Below are positions 12,241 through 23,064 of a stretch of 64,000 nt of DNA, piece after piece (within the stretch, counting starts at the first letter, position 1; each line of letters opens with the position of its first letter). The translations under genes and the position numbers were made by a program. Source of the stretch: Erigeron canadensis. Its lineage: Eukaryota; Streptophyta; Magnoliopsida; Asterales; Asteraceae. The notes beneath the pieces are model-generated. The model did no database searches, was not told where the DNA came from, and saw nothing but the letters and a program-made list of their open reading frames with translations. Where the stretch lies: positions 53,070,587 to 53,134,586 of the forward strand of contig NC_057761.1 in NCBI RefSeq assembly GCF_010389155.1, given 5' to 3'.

Positions 12241-12532
12241 TAGGTCAGTATGGCCACGTTCTCTCTCTTCAAATTGATTCAGATAAAAAAAGCTCTTTTC
12301 ATCATCAGAAACAACCTTATTTCCGACCTCTTGCATAATAAAAATGATTGAGAGAATTGAAAATTGAAATGAGTTGGATGAATGTTATTGTATGATTTTG
12401 AGAGGGTTGATAAAATCAACCTCACAACTCCTAGCCCCCTTATGAATGTTATTTAATATGTAAGATCAAGTAAATGTAATAAAAGATATTAACAATCTAA
12501 AAAAGTTAATCTTATTATTACCCATATGAAAT

Positions 12533-12833
12533 GTTCATTTGAAAAACTAAAATTTTTGTGAAAACTAGAAAACTATCCAAAACACTTTGTGATCTGAATA
12601 TAAGACAACGTGTTTTTATTGTGTAATCTAAAAACACATTGTCTTAAGTTTTAAATCACAGTGTGTTTTTGATAAAGCGTGAAATCAGAAAATTGTTCAA
12701 ACACACTGTAATATGAACTTAACACAATGTGTTTTCTAAAAATAAATTAAAAACACATTGTGTTAAACTCAGATCACAATATATTTTGGTCAGTTTTTTT
12801 AGTTTTTACGAAAATTTTAGTTTTCAAATGACA
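12533..12833. mobile_element. Foldback MITE, about 300 bp
   Basis: The left arm (TTCATTTGAAAAACTAAAAT) pairs with the right arm (ATTTTAGTTTTCAAATGAC) and the inverted match continues inward for over 80 bp. Nested inverted ACACATTGTGTT-type blocks near the middle form smaller hairpins. There is no coding capacity. The transcript would fold into one long hairpin. Confidence 0.75.
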
Positions 12834-13436
12834 ACAACCCTATTACTCATAAATTTTATAATAAAACTAAAAGGATTTTTAATAATATAATACTCAAATT
12901 TTGTATTTTTATACTGATATAACCTGCTATGGGTGTTCATATATTCATATTTTAATTTTCTAGGTATTGTTGAGATGATTATTGTTAATCTTATGACTAT
13001 TGCTCATGTTAGTATTGTGTACAAACATGCTTCTCTTGTTTTTCTTCTTAAATAATAACGAGCATGTTACCCACTCAATGCGGCAATGATGATACTAGTT
13101 GTGATGTGGTGGCGTCGATGGATGATGATGATGGTGTCGGCGTCAAGCAATGTAGAAAATTGATACAAAGTTATTTGAAATTAGGGATAGTGAATATATT
13201 TTTTTGAAAGATTACAGAATGATTGTGTATTTGTGTAAGTTAATTAATTATGAGTAAAATAATAATTTTGTACGTCCCTAAAGTTTAAACCTTTCAACAT
13301 AAGAGTATAATTTTTATATAGTAGTATAGATAATATAAATTGTCAAGGGTAATTCTGGTAATTCAAAGACATAAAATAAAAATAAAAAAGGGCTTTTACT
13401 TTATAGAGGAGTAAATATAAATATTAATAACGATGG

Positions 13437-13763
13437 AAAGTGTCCGCGCATTGCGACGGTGAGATGGTAGGGGTGATAGGTCATAGGAGGTGATAAGTCA
13501 TAGAGTGTGATAGCCAAATGTTTTATACGTACGGGCTCCGCCCTTCATTTAAAAATTCGTCGAAAATATATCGAATGACATTTTTAATGAAAGAGCATGA
13601 AATTTAAGAACACCCATACAATTTTTATAATTTATTGATATACGGTTTTTGAGATAAAAGATTTTGAATAAATAAGATGAATAAAATGATTTATGGATGA
13701 GAGGGAAAAAAATGAGTGGTTGAGATTTGAGTAGAGAGAAGAAAATAAGTGGTTGAGATTTAA
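13437..13763 (+). repeat. Dispersed repeat, copy 2
   Basis: Begins near GTCCGCGCATTGCGACGG and shares the block order of the copy at 230-500. It has an extra CGTACGGGCTCCGCCCTTCA segment, which also has a counterpart in the inverted copy at 14690-14990. Confidence 0.65.
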
Positions 13764-13780
13764 GGGTATTATAGGTATAT

Positions 13781-14114
13781 ATTTTTTTTTGAAAGGTGAA
13801 TTTCACTGAAAACTTCGTGTCGTAATTCGACAGCGAGAGGTCTAGCATACGTTGTCTTAACCGGATCCGCGCTAGAGAGCTCCCTCGAAGTAGAAATGCT
13901 TATTTCAAATACCCGATGGGGGGAAAACCCCCCAACTAATCCGCCCAAAGGCACGACGATTAATAAGGGTAAACCCTGTCCCTTCAAACTTGAACCTGGG
14001 TAAGCCCAAGCCAAGCCCTCATAAAGGGACTTGCTTATGTCCTCCACAAGGCTTGAACTCAAGATCTCATGGATGGGGGATGGTCTTTCAACCATTGAGC
14101 TAATGCTGAAGGAC
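13781..14114 (-). mobile_element. tRNA-derived SINE, full length, with 17-bp target duplication
   Basis: Read on the minus strand it starts with GTCCTTCAGCATTAGCTCAA, has an A box (TAGCTCAATGGT) and a B box (GAGTTCAAGCC), then a roughly 270-bp body and a poly-A tail at 13781-13791. The flanks GGGTATTATAGGTATAT (13764-13780) and GGGTATTATTGGTATAT (14115-14131) match at 16 of 17 positions. A related copy lies at about 40372-41440. The short open frame across it is not a gene. Confidence 0.85.
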
Positions 14115-14689
14115 GGGTATTATTGGTATATTAGCTAAGGATGTTTAAATTAGTGAATAAAGAAGATGAGTATTTTAGGTACTTTAAATCATGAATTAAG
14201 ATTTTTAAAAAGGACAAAATGCTTTATAAAATGGTATAGATGTAGATAAATATATAAGTTCTGGTAGTATTCCTGATTTCTTACACTTGTACTAACCATT
14301 GCTCAAATTTGATCAACTTTTTTTACTTCTTTGACATTCTTTCAACTAAAAAGTGCATAGAGTTGGTTATTATAAAAGAAGTATTAAAGTAAATAAATAG
14401 AACAAAATCTTGACTTTTAGATTATGATAAAATTGTTATATGAATATTTTTTTATTTTATGATAAAAATTGCATAGTAATTTTTAGTGGAAAAAACCTAT
14501 TATATCATTTATTTTACTTTAATAATCTTATTATTTTAACAAAAACCTAGAAAGTAAATCAACTAAATCCACATGATCACATCTAAAATATCATTAAAAT
14601 ACATATATTATCTACTGAAGAGAGTAAAGATAATTTGAGATCAAGTTATAAAAAAATACAAGACAACCAAATTTGAGTCACTCAATTTT

Positions 14690-14990
14690 CTCTCTTCTTA
14701 AATTTTAACCACTTATATTTTTTTTCCCTTATCCATAAATCATTTTATTTATCTAGTTCATTCAAAATCTTTTTATCTCAAAAACCATAAATCGATAAAT
14801 TATAAAAATTATATAGGTTTTCTTAAAATTTTATATTCTTTCATTATAAAGGTCATTAGATTTACTTTCGACGAATTTTTAAATCAAAGGATGAAAACTC
14901 GTACGGCTAAGGACGGAACCCGTCAGTTAGATCACTTCATCACCGATCAATATTACCCTCTATAATCGATCACCTTTTATAACCTATCAC
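14690..14990 (-). repeat. Dispersed repeat, copy 3 (inverted)
   Basis: Reverse complement of the 13437-13763 family, with matching TTCGTCGAAA and TTTTTGAGATAAAA blocks. With that copy it forms a loose inverted pair around about 0.9 kb that includes the SINE. It ends about 120 bp before the RBR2 start codon. Confidence 0.6.
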
Positions 14991-15111
14991 ACCAATATAT
15001 ATGCAATCATCAGATAAAATGTAAAAAAAGACTTAATTATACTGAGTGGTTTTACCCTTGACTTGTTTTGCCTTTGGGGTTATTCTTTTGAAACCGTCCT
15101 TATTGGAGCCA

Positions 15112-18100
15112 ATGGAGTTCATGGATGACGACGACACGATGCTCCTTCTCTCCGAGCAACGTCGTGAACTCACGGCGGCAATCGCCGCCGATAACGACCT
15201 CGATTTCGCCTTTCAACTCCAAATGCAGGAAGCCATCACCATCTCTTCCCAAAATCAAGCCTCATCATCACAACCACTTTTCCTTTTAAATGAAGTCATC
15301 GACTCACCTTCCGGCATCGCGCATCTCGTCGCGGACGAAATCGACAACTTCGAACGCTCGAAAACCGACCGGGCCTTAGTAGAGGCCGAAAACCGGACAA
15401 TGCAGGATAATCTGAACCGTTTGATACACGATCAGGTGTTTGCGAAACAGATAACGGAAATCCCGGAACGTGAGTGGAGAGAAACCGGTGATTGGTTTGA
15501 AAAACCGTACGGAAATGCGAATAATAATGAAGAAGTGTTTAGGGTTTATAGCAAGGGTTTAGTGAGTGAAGAAATGGTTATGGGGACTAATGTTAAAATG
15601 TGGTTTGGTGGAATCGGGGTTGCGATATGCGATACGCGTGATTGTTGTGTTTTTGAAGTTTGGAAATCTGTTGGGAGTGATTGTGGTGGTGATGTGGTTG
15701 AGGTTAAGGCTTTGCTTGAAGCGTTGAATGTTGCGGTTGATTTAGGGTTGAAACGTATACAGGTTTATTGTGATGACGGCTCGGTTTATGGATATGTAAG
15801 CGTATTTATACGATTATATTATTATATGTTTTATTTGTGTGCTAGAGAATTGTTTTTGTTTGCATATCTAGTTGATACATTTTAGGTGTAAATTATTTGC
15901 ATTTTATAAAGTAGTAAGTGTATGAAATTGTGGATTGAAGAATTTGGCTGAAAAAGCTATTATCTTTTAGTTTGGGAGATATGCTACCCTTATTGAAGAA
16001 ATGGGGGAAGTGTATTCCCGAAGTTAACTTGAATTTTTACGATTATTGAGGTGGATTTTTACCCTAATTGAGAGAAGCTGAGTGGTCTATTTTTTGAAAT
16101 CCAATGTGCCCATAGATGAATTGGAGCATCTATTAAGAGGGAGCTTGGGATTGTACATTTTTACATGCTTATGGCTAAATTTGTTTTTTTTAAGTGTTTG
16201 GACACATAGACCAACTTATGCCTTTTAGCTTAATTCTAGAGGAAAACATGCGCTCTTTGAAAGCATATAAGGAGGTGCTTATTTTAAATGTAAAATGCAC
16301 TTATAAATTTGCTATGCCAAACACCTTCTAAATATTAATGGAGTAACCCGATTGATACTGGTTAACCATCATTCAGACTTTAGAGAACTTTGGGTTGGAT
16401 AAAAGTAGATCTTATATCTAATACTGTTGTTGCCAACCTTGCTATTGCTCTGTGAAATGCAGTGGTGCTGAATTACTATTTGTTTCCAAAACCTACGAAA
16501 CATTAGAGGTTTATGTGACTTCGTGGTATGTATGATAAATCTACTGTCATTTGGAAAGAAATGCTAAATTACTGCATGGTAAGTAAAGTATTGCGAATGG
16601 ACACAATGCAATTCTGGTACCACATGGAAAGTTTGGGTACATGATGATAGGAACTAATGGAAATTATATGCAGGCTGAAACATGCTGTAAAAAGTTTTAA
16701 AATGACAACTGGATATGATTTGTGTCAAGCATATCGATGATTGTAACTTGTCACATATCCTTTATGATGATATCAGCAACCGGTCTTTTACAAAATGCTT
16801 AGTTACTTTGTGAGTATGCACATGTTATTTAATCAGTGTTGTCATTTGTAATGCAGCTGACTGGTAAAGGGCAACCAACAAACAACAACATTGTGTCATT
16901 GGTTGAGCAGTTGAATCTTATTCAGCGAAAGTTTGCTTATTGTGGCCCGGTCTTTGTGAGGCAAAACAATATCAAGTTTGCTTTTCAACTTGCAAGAGAT
17001 GCTATCAGTTCCCAGGCTACCAAATTTGCAGAGAATGCATCTGGCAAGACATTACAAGAGGAATGCTCAATCTGTTTTGAATCTATCTACAGAGGTCAAA
17101 TGTTTACCGTTAACAAATGTCTTCACAGGTATTGCTTTTCTTGTATGAGAAAGCATGTAGAAGCAACATTGCTTCAAGGGATGCTGCCTGCATGTCCACA
17201 TGATAAATGCAAATCTGACCTGGAAATTGAGAGTTGCAAGAAGTTTTTAGATCAAAAACTATATGATATTATGAGCTTACGCGTAAAAGAAGCTTCTATT
17301 CCGCCTACGGAAAAAGTGTATTGCCCGTTCTCTAATTGCTCAGCCTTAATGTCAAAAACCGAAGTCCAAGAATATACTGCTACTTCATCATCTGCTGCTC
17401 AGGGAATGAGAAAATGTGTTAAATGTCGTCGCCGTTTTTGTATTAATTGCAATGTAATCTGGCATGAGAATGTCACATGTACTGATTACTTGAAGTATTT
17501 TGCAAATCAGTCGTCTAGTGAGGCAAAACTGAAGTCTCTTGCAACAAGGAACCAGTGGCGACAGTGTGACAAATGCAAGAATATGGTTGAACTTGCTCAA
17601 GGATGCTACCACATTTATTGCAGGTATGTCTTCTTGTCTGCTTCATCTGACTTCTTTTATGGCAACAGTGAAGTTGTCGTTTCTGACCGTTTTCAACCTA
17701 TTAATACTAGGGTTATGATCTTTTAATTTTATATTTATTCCTAACAGGCCAAACTGGCTGAAGCTAAATGGTTTAACTGAAAAAATATGTGGGTCAAATG
17801 GCCCAAAGGGTATCTGAAGTGTATTCACTGCACCTTCAAATAGGTTTTTATCTAAAAAGTTAATGTTATCAGAACAATATAGGTTTTTGTAATTATTTTT
17901 AACACATTAATTGTTTATAACTAAAAAGCATGGATAAACAATGGGTCGGCCCACCATCCATTTTGGTCAGCACTAGGATTTCTTGTTTTGACGTGATACT
18001 GTATTAGTCTGTCATCCAGCCCGTACATTTTGTTACCTCTAGGGAAATGCATCCATGTGAAATCTTGTACTCTGCTTAAAACTGAACTATGCCGTTTGAA

Positions 18101-18839
18101 CCATCATGAAACCTGGGGGTTGTTACCCCACATTAGCGATGATTCGATGAAATGAAATGCAAGTTATATTATATTTTTATTTCTTCATGAGTGTGCGTTC
18201 TATGCTTTGTCACAGTACTAGTAGCTTAAAGATCAATAAATTGAAGTTATCTCTTGATGTTCGGGATAAATCCTCTGTTAGTCATGTCAATTTTATTTGG
18301 TTGTAATAATGATTAAAATTATGTCATTGTGTAATTGAAAGACATACACTAAACTCATCTTCATGCTGTTTGTATCTAATGATGTTGGTAAGTGTCATTG
18401 CATGTTTAAATGTAATTCATAATATCTACACATGTGCTGGAAAGTAGATACAAAGTGAAAATACTGGAATGGTAGTATAAATATAATATGATAAATTTAG
18501 GGTAGCAGTCTAATAAAATAAACACTATATTGATTTTGTAATTGAAAAGATAAAGCAAAGCCCCCGCTTCTTTCTTATGATTCAAAATTATGTAAAAAAA
18601 TAATAATAATAAAAAAAAGAATATCTAAATCCTTACAGATGGAAATGTTAATTTGATGACACAAGTAAATATAAAATAGCATCTCAGCCAGTTAATTTTG
18701 GTTTTAACTTGGAATGTATTGCAGATGTGGATATGAGTTTTGTTACACGTGTGGAGCTCAGTGGATTAGCAAGAAACCGACGTGCAATTGTCCAATATGG
18801 GATGAGCGCAACCTTATATATCGGCAGAATAGGCGTTAA
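15112..18839 (+). CDS. RBR2: RNase H-like/RBR-type E3 ubiquitin ligase (three exons)
   Basis: Exons 15112-15795, 16857-17623 and 18725-18839 give 521 aa, the longest copy. The ATG at 15112 (CCAATGG) is preferred; Met4 at 15121 is also possible. After an acidic N terminus with DFAFQLQMQEAITIS (residues 31-45) comes an insert (about 60-140) absent from the other copies. It is rich in charged residues and possibly helical. The RNase H-like domain follows (about 142-280), with Glu198 in the helix and Asp221 on the next strand. RING1 starts at Cys298 (CSICFE), IBR spans about 384-436, RING2 starts at Cys465, and Cys478 in GCYHIYC is the predicted ubiquitin-accepting cysteine. The C terminus has CNCPIWDE then a basic tail. 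Introns are 1,061 and 1,101 bp. RING order and spacing suit a working ligase; its target is unknown. Confidence 0.9.
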
Positions 18840-20150
18840 AACAGTCCATGATGAATCTCTCAACCCAGAGTCCCAGATTAACTTTTTTTGGTCATTCCGA
18901 TAGTTTTGGATGTTACTACTTGCTAGGCACGTGATGTGCTGCCTTTTGCGAACAAGTGCTGGCCTGTGGTCATATCAAAAGTATTGTAAACCCGTTTACT
19001 GCACTAGAAGTTGCATGTCATTTTGACAATTCTGGATTTGACCACTTGCTTGTAAAAAGGGTTCTACAACTCCGTGTGTTTTTTGTGTGAATAAATTAAC
19101 TTGACCACCCTGGCTTGTTTTTGTTTTTTTTTTTCCCAGCCTTTTCTAGTTGACCTTGTGGTTTCAATTACAGGAAAAACATAATGTCATCAGTCATCAG
19201 GTGAAACCAACTTTCTTATGAAGTTCTCTGAGAAGATTTTCCAGGGTAGTTTCTGAGTATAAAGGTTTAACTAAAACTGGTTTTATGCGATTCTCTGGTA
19301 AATGGTGTTTGAATATGTTGGTATACTAGACTAATTGTGAATCATGGCTCAGGCAAGGGAAAATCTTTAATAGTTAGATCCAAGTGCTAATCCATTTTTA
19401 TCACTTTGACTTTCATAAAAAAATGCTCCTTTCATGCGGGACTGCAAGTTGTAGGTGGTCATATTATATATATTTTTTTCTTTTCTTTTGTGCTACCTTT
19501 TAAGGGACAAAATTAGGAACGTGAGACACAACCTCAATGACTGGTCGTTCAAGGTTGCTGTGGATGTCTACTCGCTTGCCACCCCTTTTATGATGATTGA
19601 TCCAACCTATAACACGCCATTTGCAACGAAAATAGTGGATGCCCTTTTCTCTTTCTTTATTTGTACTCTTTTATAATAATTAATTAATTATCAACCTTTA
19701 TTTTTAAAAAGTATTAGAAAATGGTTAGATACAAAAGTACTAAATTACTCCTAATAAATATCTTAAGCTCGTCTTCTAAAACACCCCTCTAACACTTTTA
19801 CATCAGCCTACACTCATATACCACTTGACACCGCCACCACTAATAATGTTATCACCGACACTACTAGACCGTCGTTCTCACCATCACCACCACTGCCACA
19901 TTGCTTAGATGTCATGCTAGTTTTCTACTAATAATTGTTAAATATGTGACAAAATCTAACTTATTATTTTTTAACTAGAAGTTGTTTATGAATCATATTC
20001 GATACCGATAAATAAAGATGGTCATTATAATTATTTGGTTTTATCGTCACATCATAAATTTTAGTTTGTGAATGTTTGCGAATCAACATTATATTTTTTT
20101 ATTTATGATCTAATAATCAAAATGTAATTTACCCTTTATTTTACATTAAT
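18840..20150. other. Spacer after RBR2
   Basis: Mostly AT-rich with no recognised gene. An open frame near 19495-19676 contains a few ordered codons (around DWSFKVAVDVYSLATPF) but no family resemblance or splice partner. Positions 19785-19905 have a CACCGCCACCAC-type triplet segment like those near Helitron ends elsewhere in the window. Confidence 0.4.
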
Positions 20151-20701
20151 ACTAGATTTTAGACCCGTGTGATATATACGGGTTTTACAACATTATTAAT
20201 ATAAAAATTAGTATATTAAACAAAAAAATACTTATACGTTATATGTAAAAATATACTTAAAAATAAATCATATCAATGTTGGATGGTGTAGTAAGGTTTT
20301 TTTAATACAAATTCTTCCAGAGAAACAATATCTTAATTTTGATTACATAATTGACTGAGTTCTTATTAATGTCTTGCAAAAAAGTAATTTTATTTTCGTT
20401 GCCCATTATTGTTAAGAACAATAAAAGTAACAGCTAGTTCGTGAGATTTTCAATAATTTTACATGTTGTGATTTTATTTGTAGATTTCAGTTTGTATAAG
20501 AAAAATCTGTTAACTAAATATAGTTTGATTTTAATTACTAATAACAACAGTGATATTTTAATTATAGTCTGATTACAATTACTAATAACAACAATATTAT
20601 TAAAAATTTGATTTCAGTTAATAATATAAAATAAAATATTGATATAAATATGTAATCTCCTTAACTTTTAGATATATTTTGTTATTAGATAGACATCTTT
20701 A

Positions 20702-22151
20702 TCTTTATATATACTAAAAGACAACTGACTTAATGACTTATTAACCAATCACAACTCTCGATTTTATCAAATTGATTTTTGATGATGTCATTATTTAATT
20801 TTAACAAAATTTTATTTAATTAATATATTATATATATAGGTAATTAAATATAAAAAAAAAAGTCGAGGAGATATATGTTTCACTCATATACATATTTAGA
20901 TAAATACAATATCAAACCCATTATCTACTTAATTTATATCTTTAATTACTTAAACCTAATACAAGTATATAATATAAAAGTATGTATATATTCTAACGTT
21001 AACATATATGAAAAAGTTGGTAAGATCGAAGATTACTTTCATTGTTATAAATGTTCTTTGTATATATTTAGATTAATTAATAACCTAAAATATATATAAA
21101 AAATAATGTGGTATTACATCTTCATGTCGAAAAGAAAAGAAACTAAAAATCATGTTTGGTATACATTCCAAGACAACAAAAATAAGAAAATCAACTTTTG
21201 ATTTTTGATATTCAAAATCTAGAAAATTTTGTTGTTTGTTGGATGTGTTATTGATTATTTCTTTCAACCTGTACATAATTTGTAAAGTATATTTTTTTTT
21301 GCCTATTTTGTGAATTATTAACATGATAATTATTTTGATGTAAATTAGATAGTGGTGGAAGACTTTAATCGTGTAAATATTTAACTAGTTAATAATCCCG
21401 GGTTCAACCCGGACATTTTAATTAAAACTTTCAAAAATATATATATATATAAAATGTATGTAATTTTTGTTATTAATATTATAACTTGATATGAACATAG
21501 TGAATCGACCAATACAATGATATATAAAATAACAATACCTATTTCGTTAAGAAATAAAAGACATTTTATCACATTATATATATATTTATATATTTTTCAA
21601 TTAAAAGATTAGGAATTTTAAATAAGCATTAAAATGGGGTTCTTTTAAATATGACATCATAAATAAGAAAAAAACCTTTTTAAACAATATGTGATATTGA
21701 CACATAATAATCTTTCTAAAAATACTTTAAAAAACAATCTTCCTTTATTATATATAAAGATAAAGATATTTAATCGTGAATAATATACGTACATAAACCA
21801 CAAATCATATAACAACAAAACTTATACTTAATGCAAAACTTGATCAATATGAAAATCAGAAACATCGAACTCTAACATTTTAAAGTATTTAAAAAATAAT
21901 AATAATGTTTTTTTATAATAGAGTTTTATTATGTCTTGTGAAAATTCAAGAAGGACAATTATTGATAAATAAAGTACTACTTTTTATGCATGCAATAAGT
22001 TGTTAATGACAATCCTTATGACTGTCATTATTAGGACAAAAGTAATTCATAAAACCCCTTTACAATATAGTAATATTTATACTTCTTGATCATAAAATAA
22101 GATGATATAGTTCACTTTTTATTCCGTGGATATACACGGGCTAAAATCTAG
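20702..22151 (+). mobile_element. Non-autonomous Helitron, 1,450 bp
   Basis: Starts with TCTTTATATATACTAAAAG after an A. Ends in CTAG (22148-22151) before a T, with a hairpin CCGTG/CACGG (22124-22128 and 22135-22139) 8 bp upstream. This fits the Helitron rules of TC start, hairpin, CTRR end and insertion between A and T without duplication. No Rep/helicase gene is present. Confidence 0.7.
21385..21760 (-). mobile_element. Small Helitron nested in the 20702-22151 Helitron
   Basis: On the minus strand it starts TCTTTATATATAATAAAGG (21760 downward, flanked by the required A) and ends in CTAG at 21388-21385, flanked by T. The hairpin is CCGGGT/ACCCGG with loop TCA (21398-21412). It is 376 bp long and has no coding content. 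Confidence 0.65.
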
Positions 22152-22331
22152 TTAGGAAATCAATTATTCATTATATTGAAATTCGGTTAAAAGTGTAAAT
22201 TGGTGATTGAAATTCAAAAAGTGTAAATTAATTTAGACATGTATCGATTTAATTAATTTTAAGAAATTAAAAGCTGTGATTGGTCAATTAAAGTTAAGTC
22301 AATTGTCTTTTAATATCCAACAATAACTAAA

Positions 22332-23064
22332 ACAGGATTGAGATGTTCTTAAAACAACATGTGGGGTAATTCTTGATCGTCACGTGTCCTTTTAATTAAT
22401 TTGTTTTACTAAATTAACTTTTTTAATTGTATATAGATTCAATTTCTTTATTATAATTAGAATTAAACTCTAACTCTTAACTGATATATACAAAACACAT
22501 TATAACCTTATATGATTACCGTTTTCTCATTAATAAAAATGTTTTTTTTCTCAATTCTTCAACTCCCATTACTTAGATTACTTATAATAAGTTATTAACA
22601 TGAAAATTTTAAAGAAAATTGATTTTACGATCCGGAATCACTAAGCTATTTGCCGCTATCCAATATGCTTATAAGTTCCGATTTTTATGTGATTTTAAAA
22701 ACTTAAGGTAAATCCAAAACTTTAACCAAATATATTATATTTATTATTATTGTTTATTAAAATTTGGCTTCGAGAATTTCTTTATTATCGATCCAATATA
22801 TTAACCATATATCGTACAAGTATTAGGAAGATGCTTCCAAACATTAACTTAGATAAATGATATGCTATAAGAGGATACATAAAATATTCATTATCTAGCC
22901 ATGGCCCATCGACCTTCTAATTTATTCATCAAAAAGGTATTTTGAATATTATAGAACTTTTGAGTTTAGACGACCTCAATTTGAAATTCCCAAAGTACTC
23001 GTATAATAATTCAAGCGTTTCGAAAAAAGTAAAAGTAAATAATAATTCAAAACACTTACTTAAA
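22332..23064. other. Spacer and 5' region of RBR3
   Basis: AT-rich; nothing recognisable. The RBR3 reading frame stays open upstream to about 22942 but has no ATG there, so the upstream codons are not assigned to the protein. Confidence 0.5.

Larger units (their letters stand above)
10732..12532. other. RBR1-RBR2 spacer, left part
   Basis: No gene is seen. Positions 11165-11280 have an A-box-like TCAGCTCAACCGGTAGA and may be a short SINE remnant. Position 11841 has CTAG preceded by A, then a decayed GC hairpin, resembling a minus-strand Helitron end. From 11904, GGAGTGGTCACCGAGTTGGT matches the left end of the MITE at 7521; the right end of this second copy could not be located. Confidence 0.4.
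20152..22331 (-). mobile_element. Outer Helitron-like element, minus strand (decayed 5' end)
   Basis: The minus-strand 3' end is clear. CTAG (20152-20155) is preceded by A on the plus strand, then comes an 8-bp spacer and a hairpin with arms CCCGT (20164-20168) and ACGGG (20178-20182). The likely 5' end near 22331 is recognised only because its reverse complement (ATTAAAAGACAATTGACTTA, then GACCAATCACAG) resembles the start of the inner plus-strand Helitron. It would be interrupted by that inner element. Confidence 0.5.

Noticed and set aside
13769..14095. 108-codon minus-strand open frame
   Set aside because: It lies within the SINE; the SINE's boxes, tail and target duplication explain the sequence.
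19455..19676. Open frame with a stretch of plausible codons after RBR2
   Set aside because: No family resemblance, no start context and no splice partner; it could be a decayed exon, but there is nothing to support a gene.
20875..21099. 74-codon AT-rich frame
   Set aside because: Composed of Ile, Tyr, Asn and Lys from AT-rich Helitron filler; no domain.
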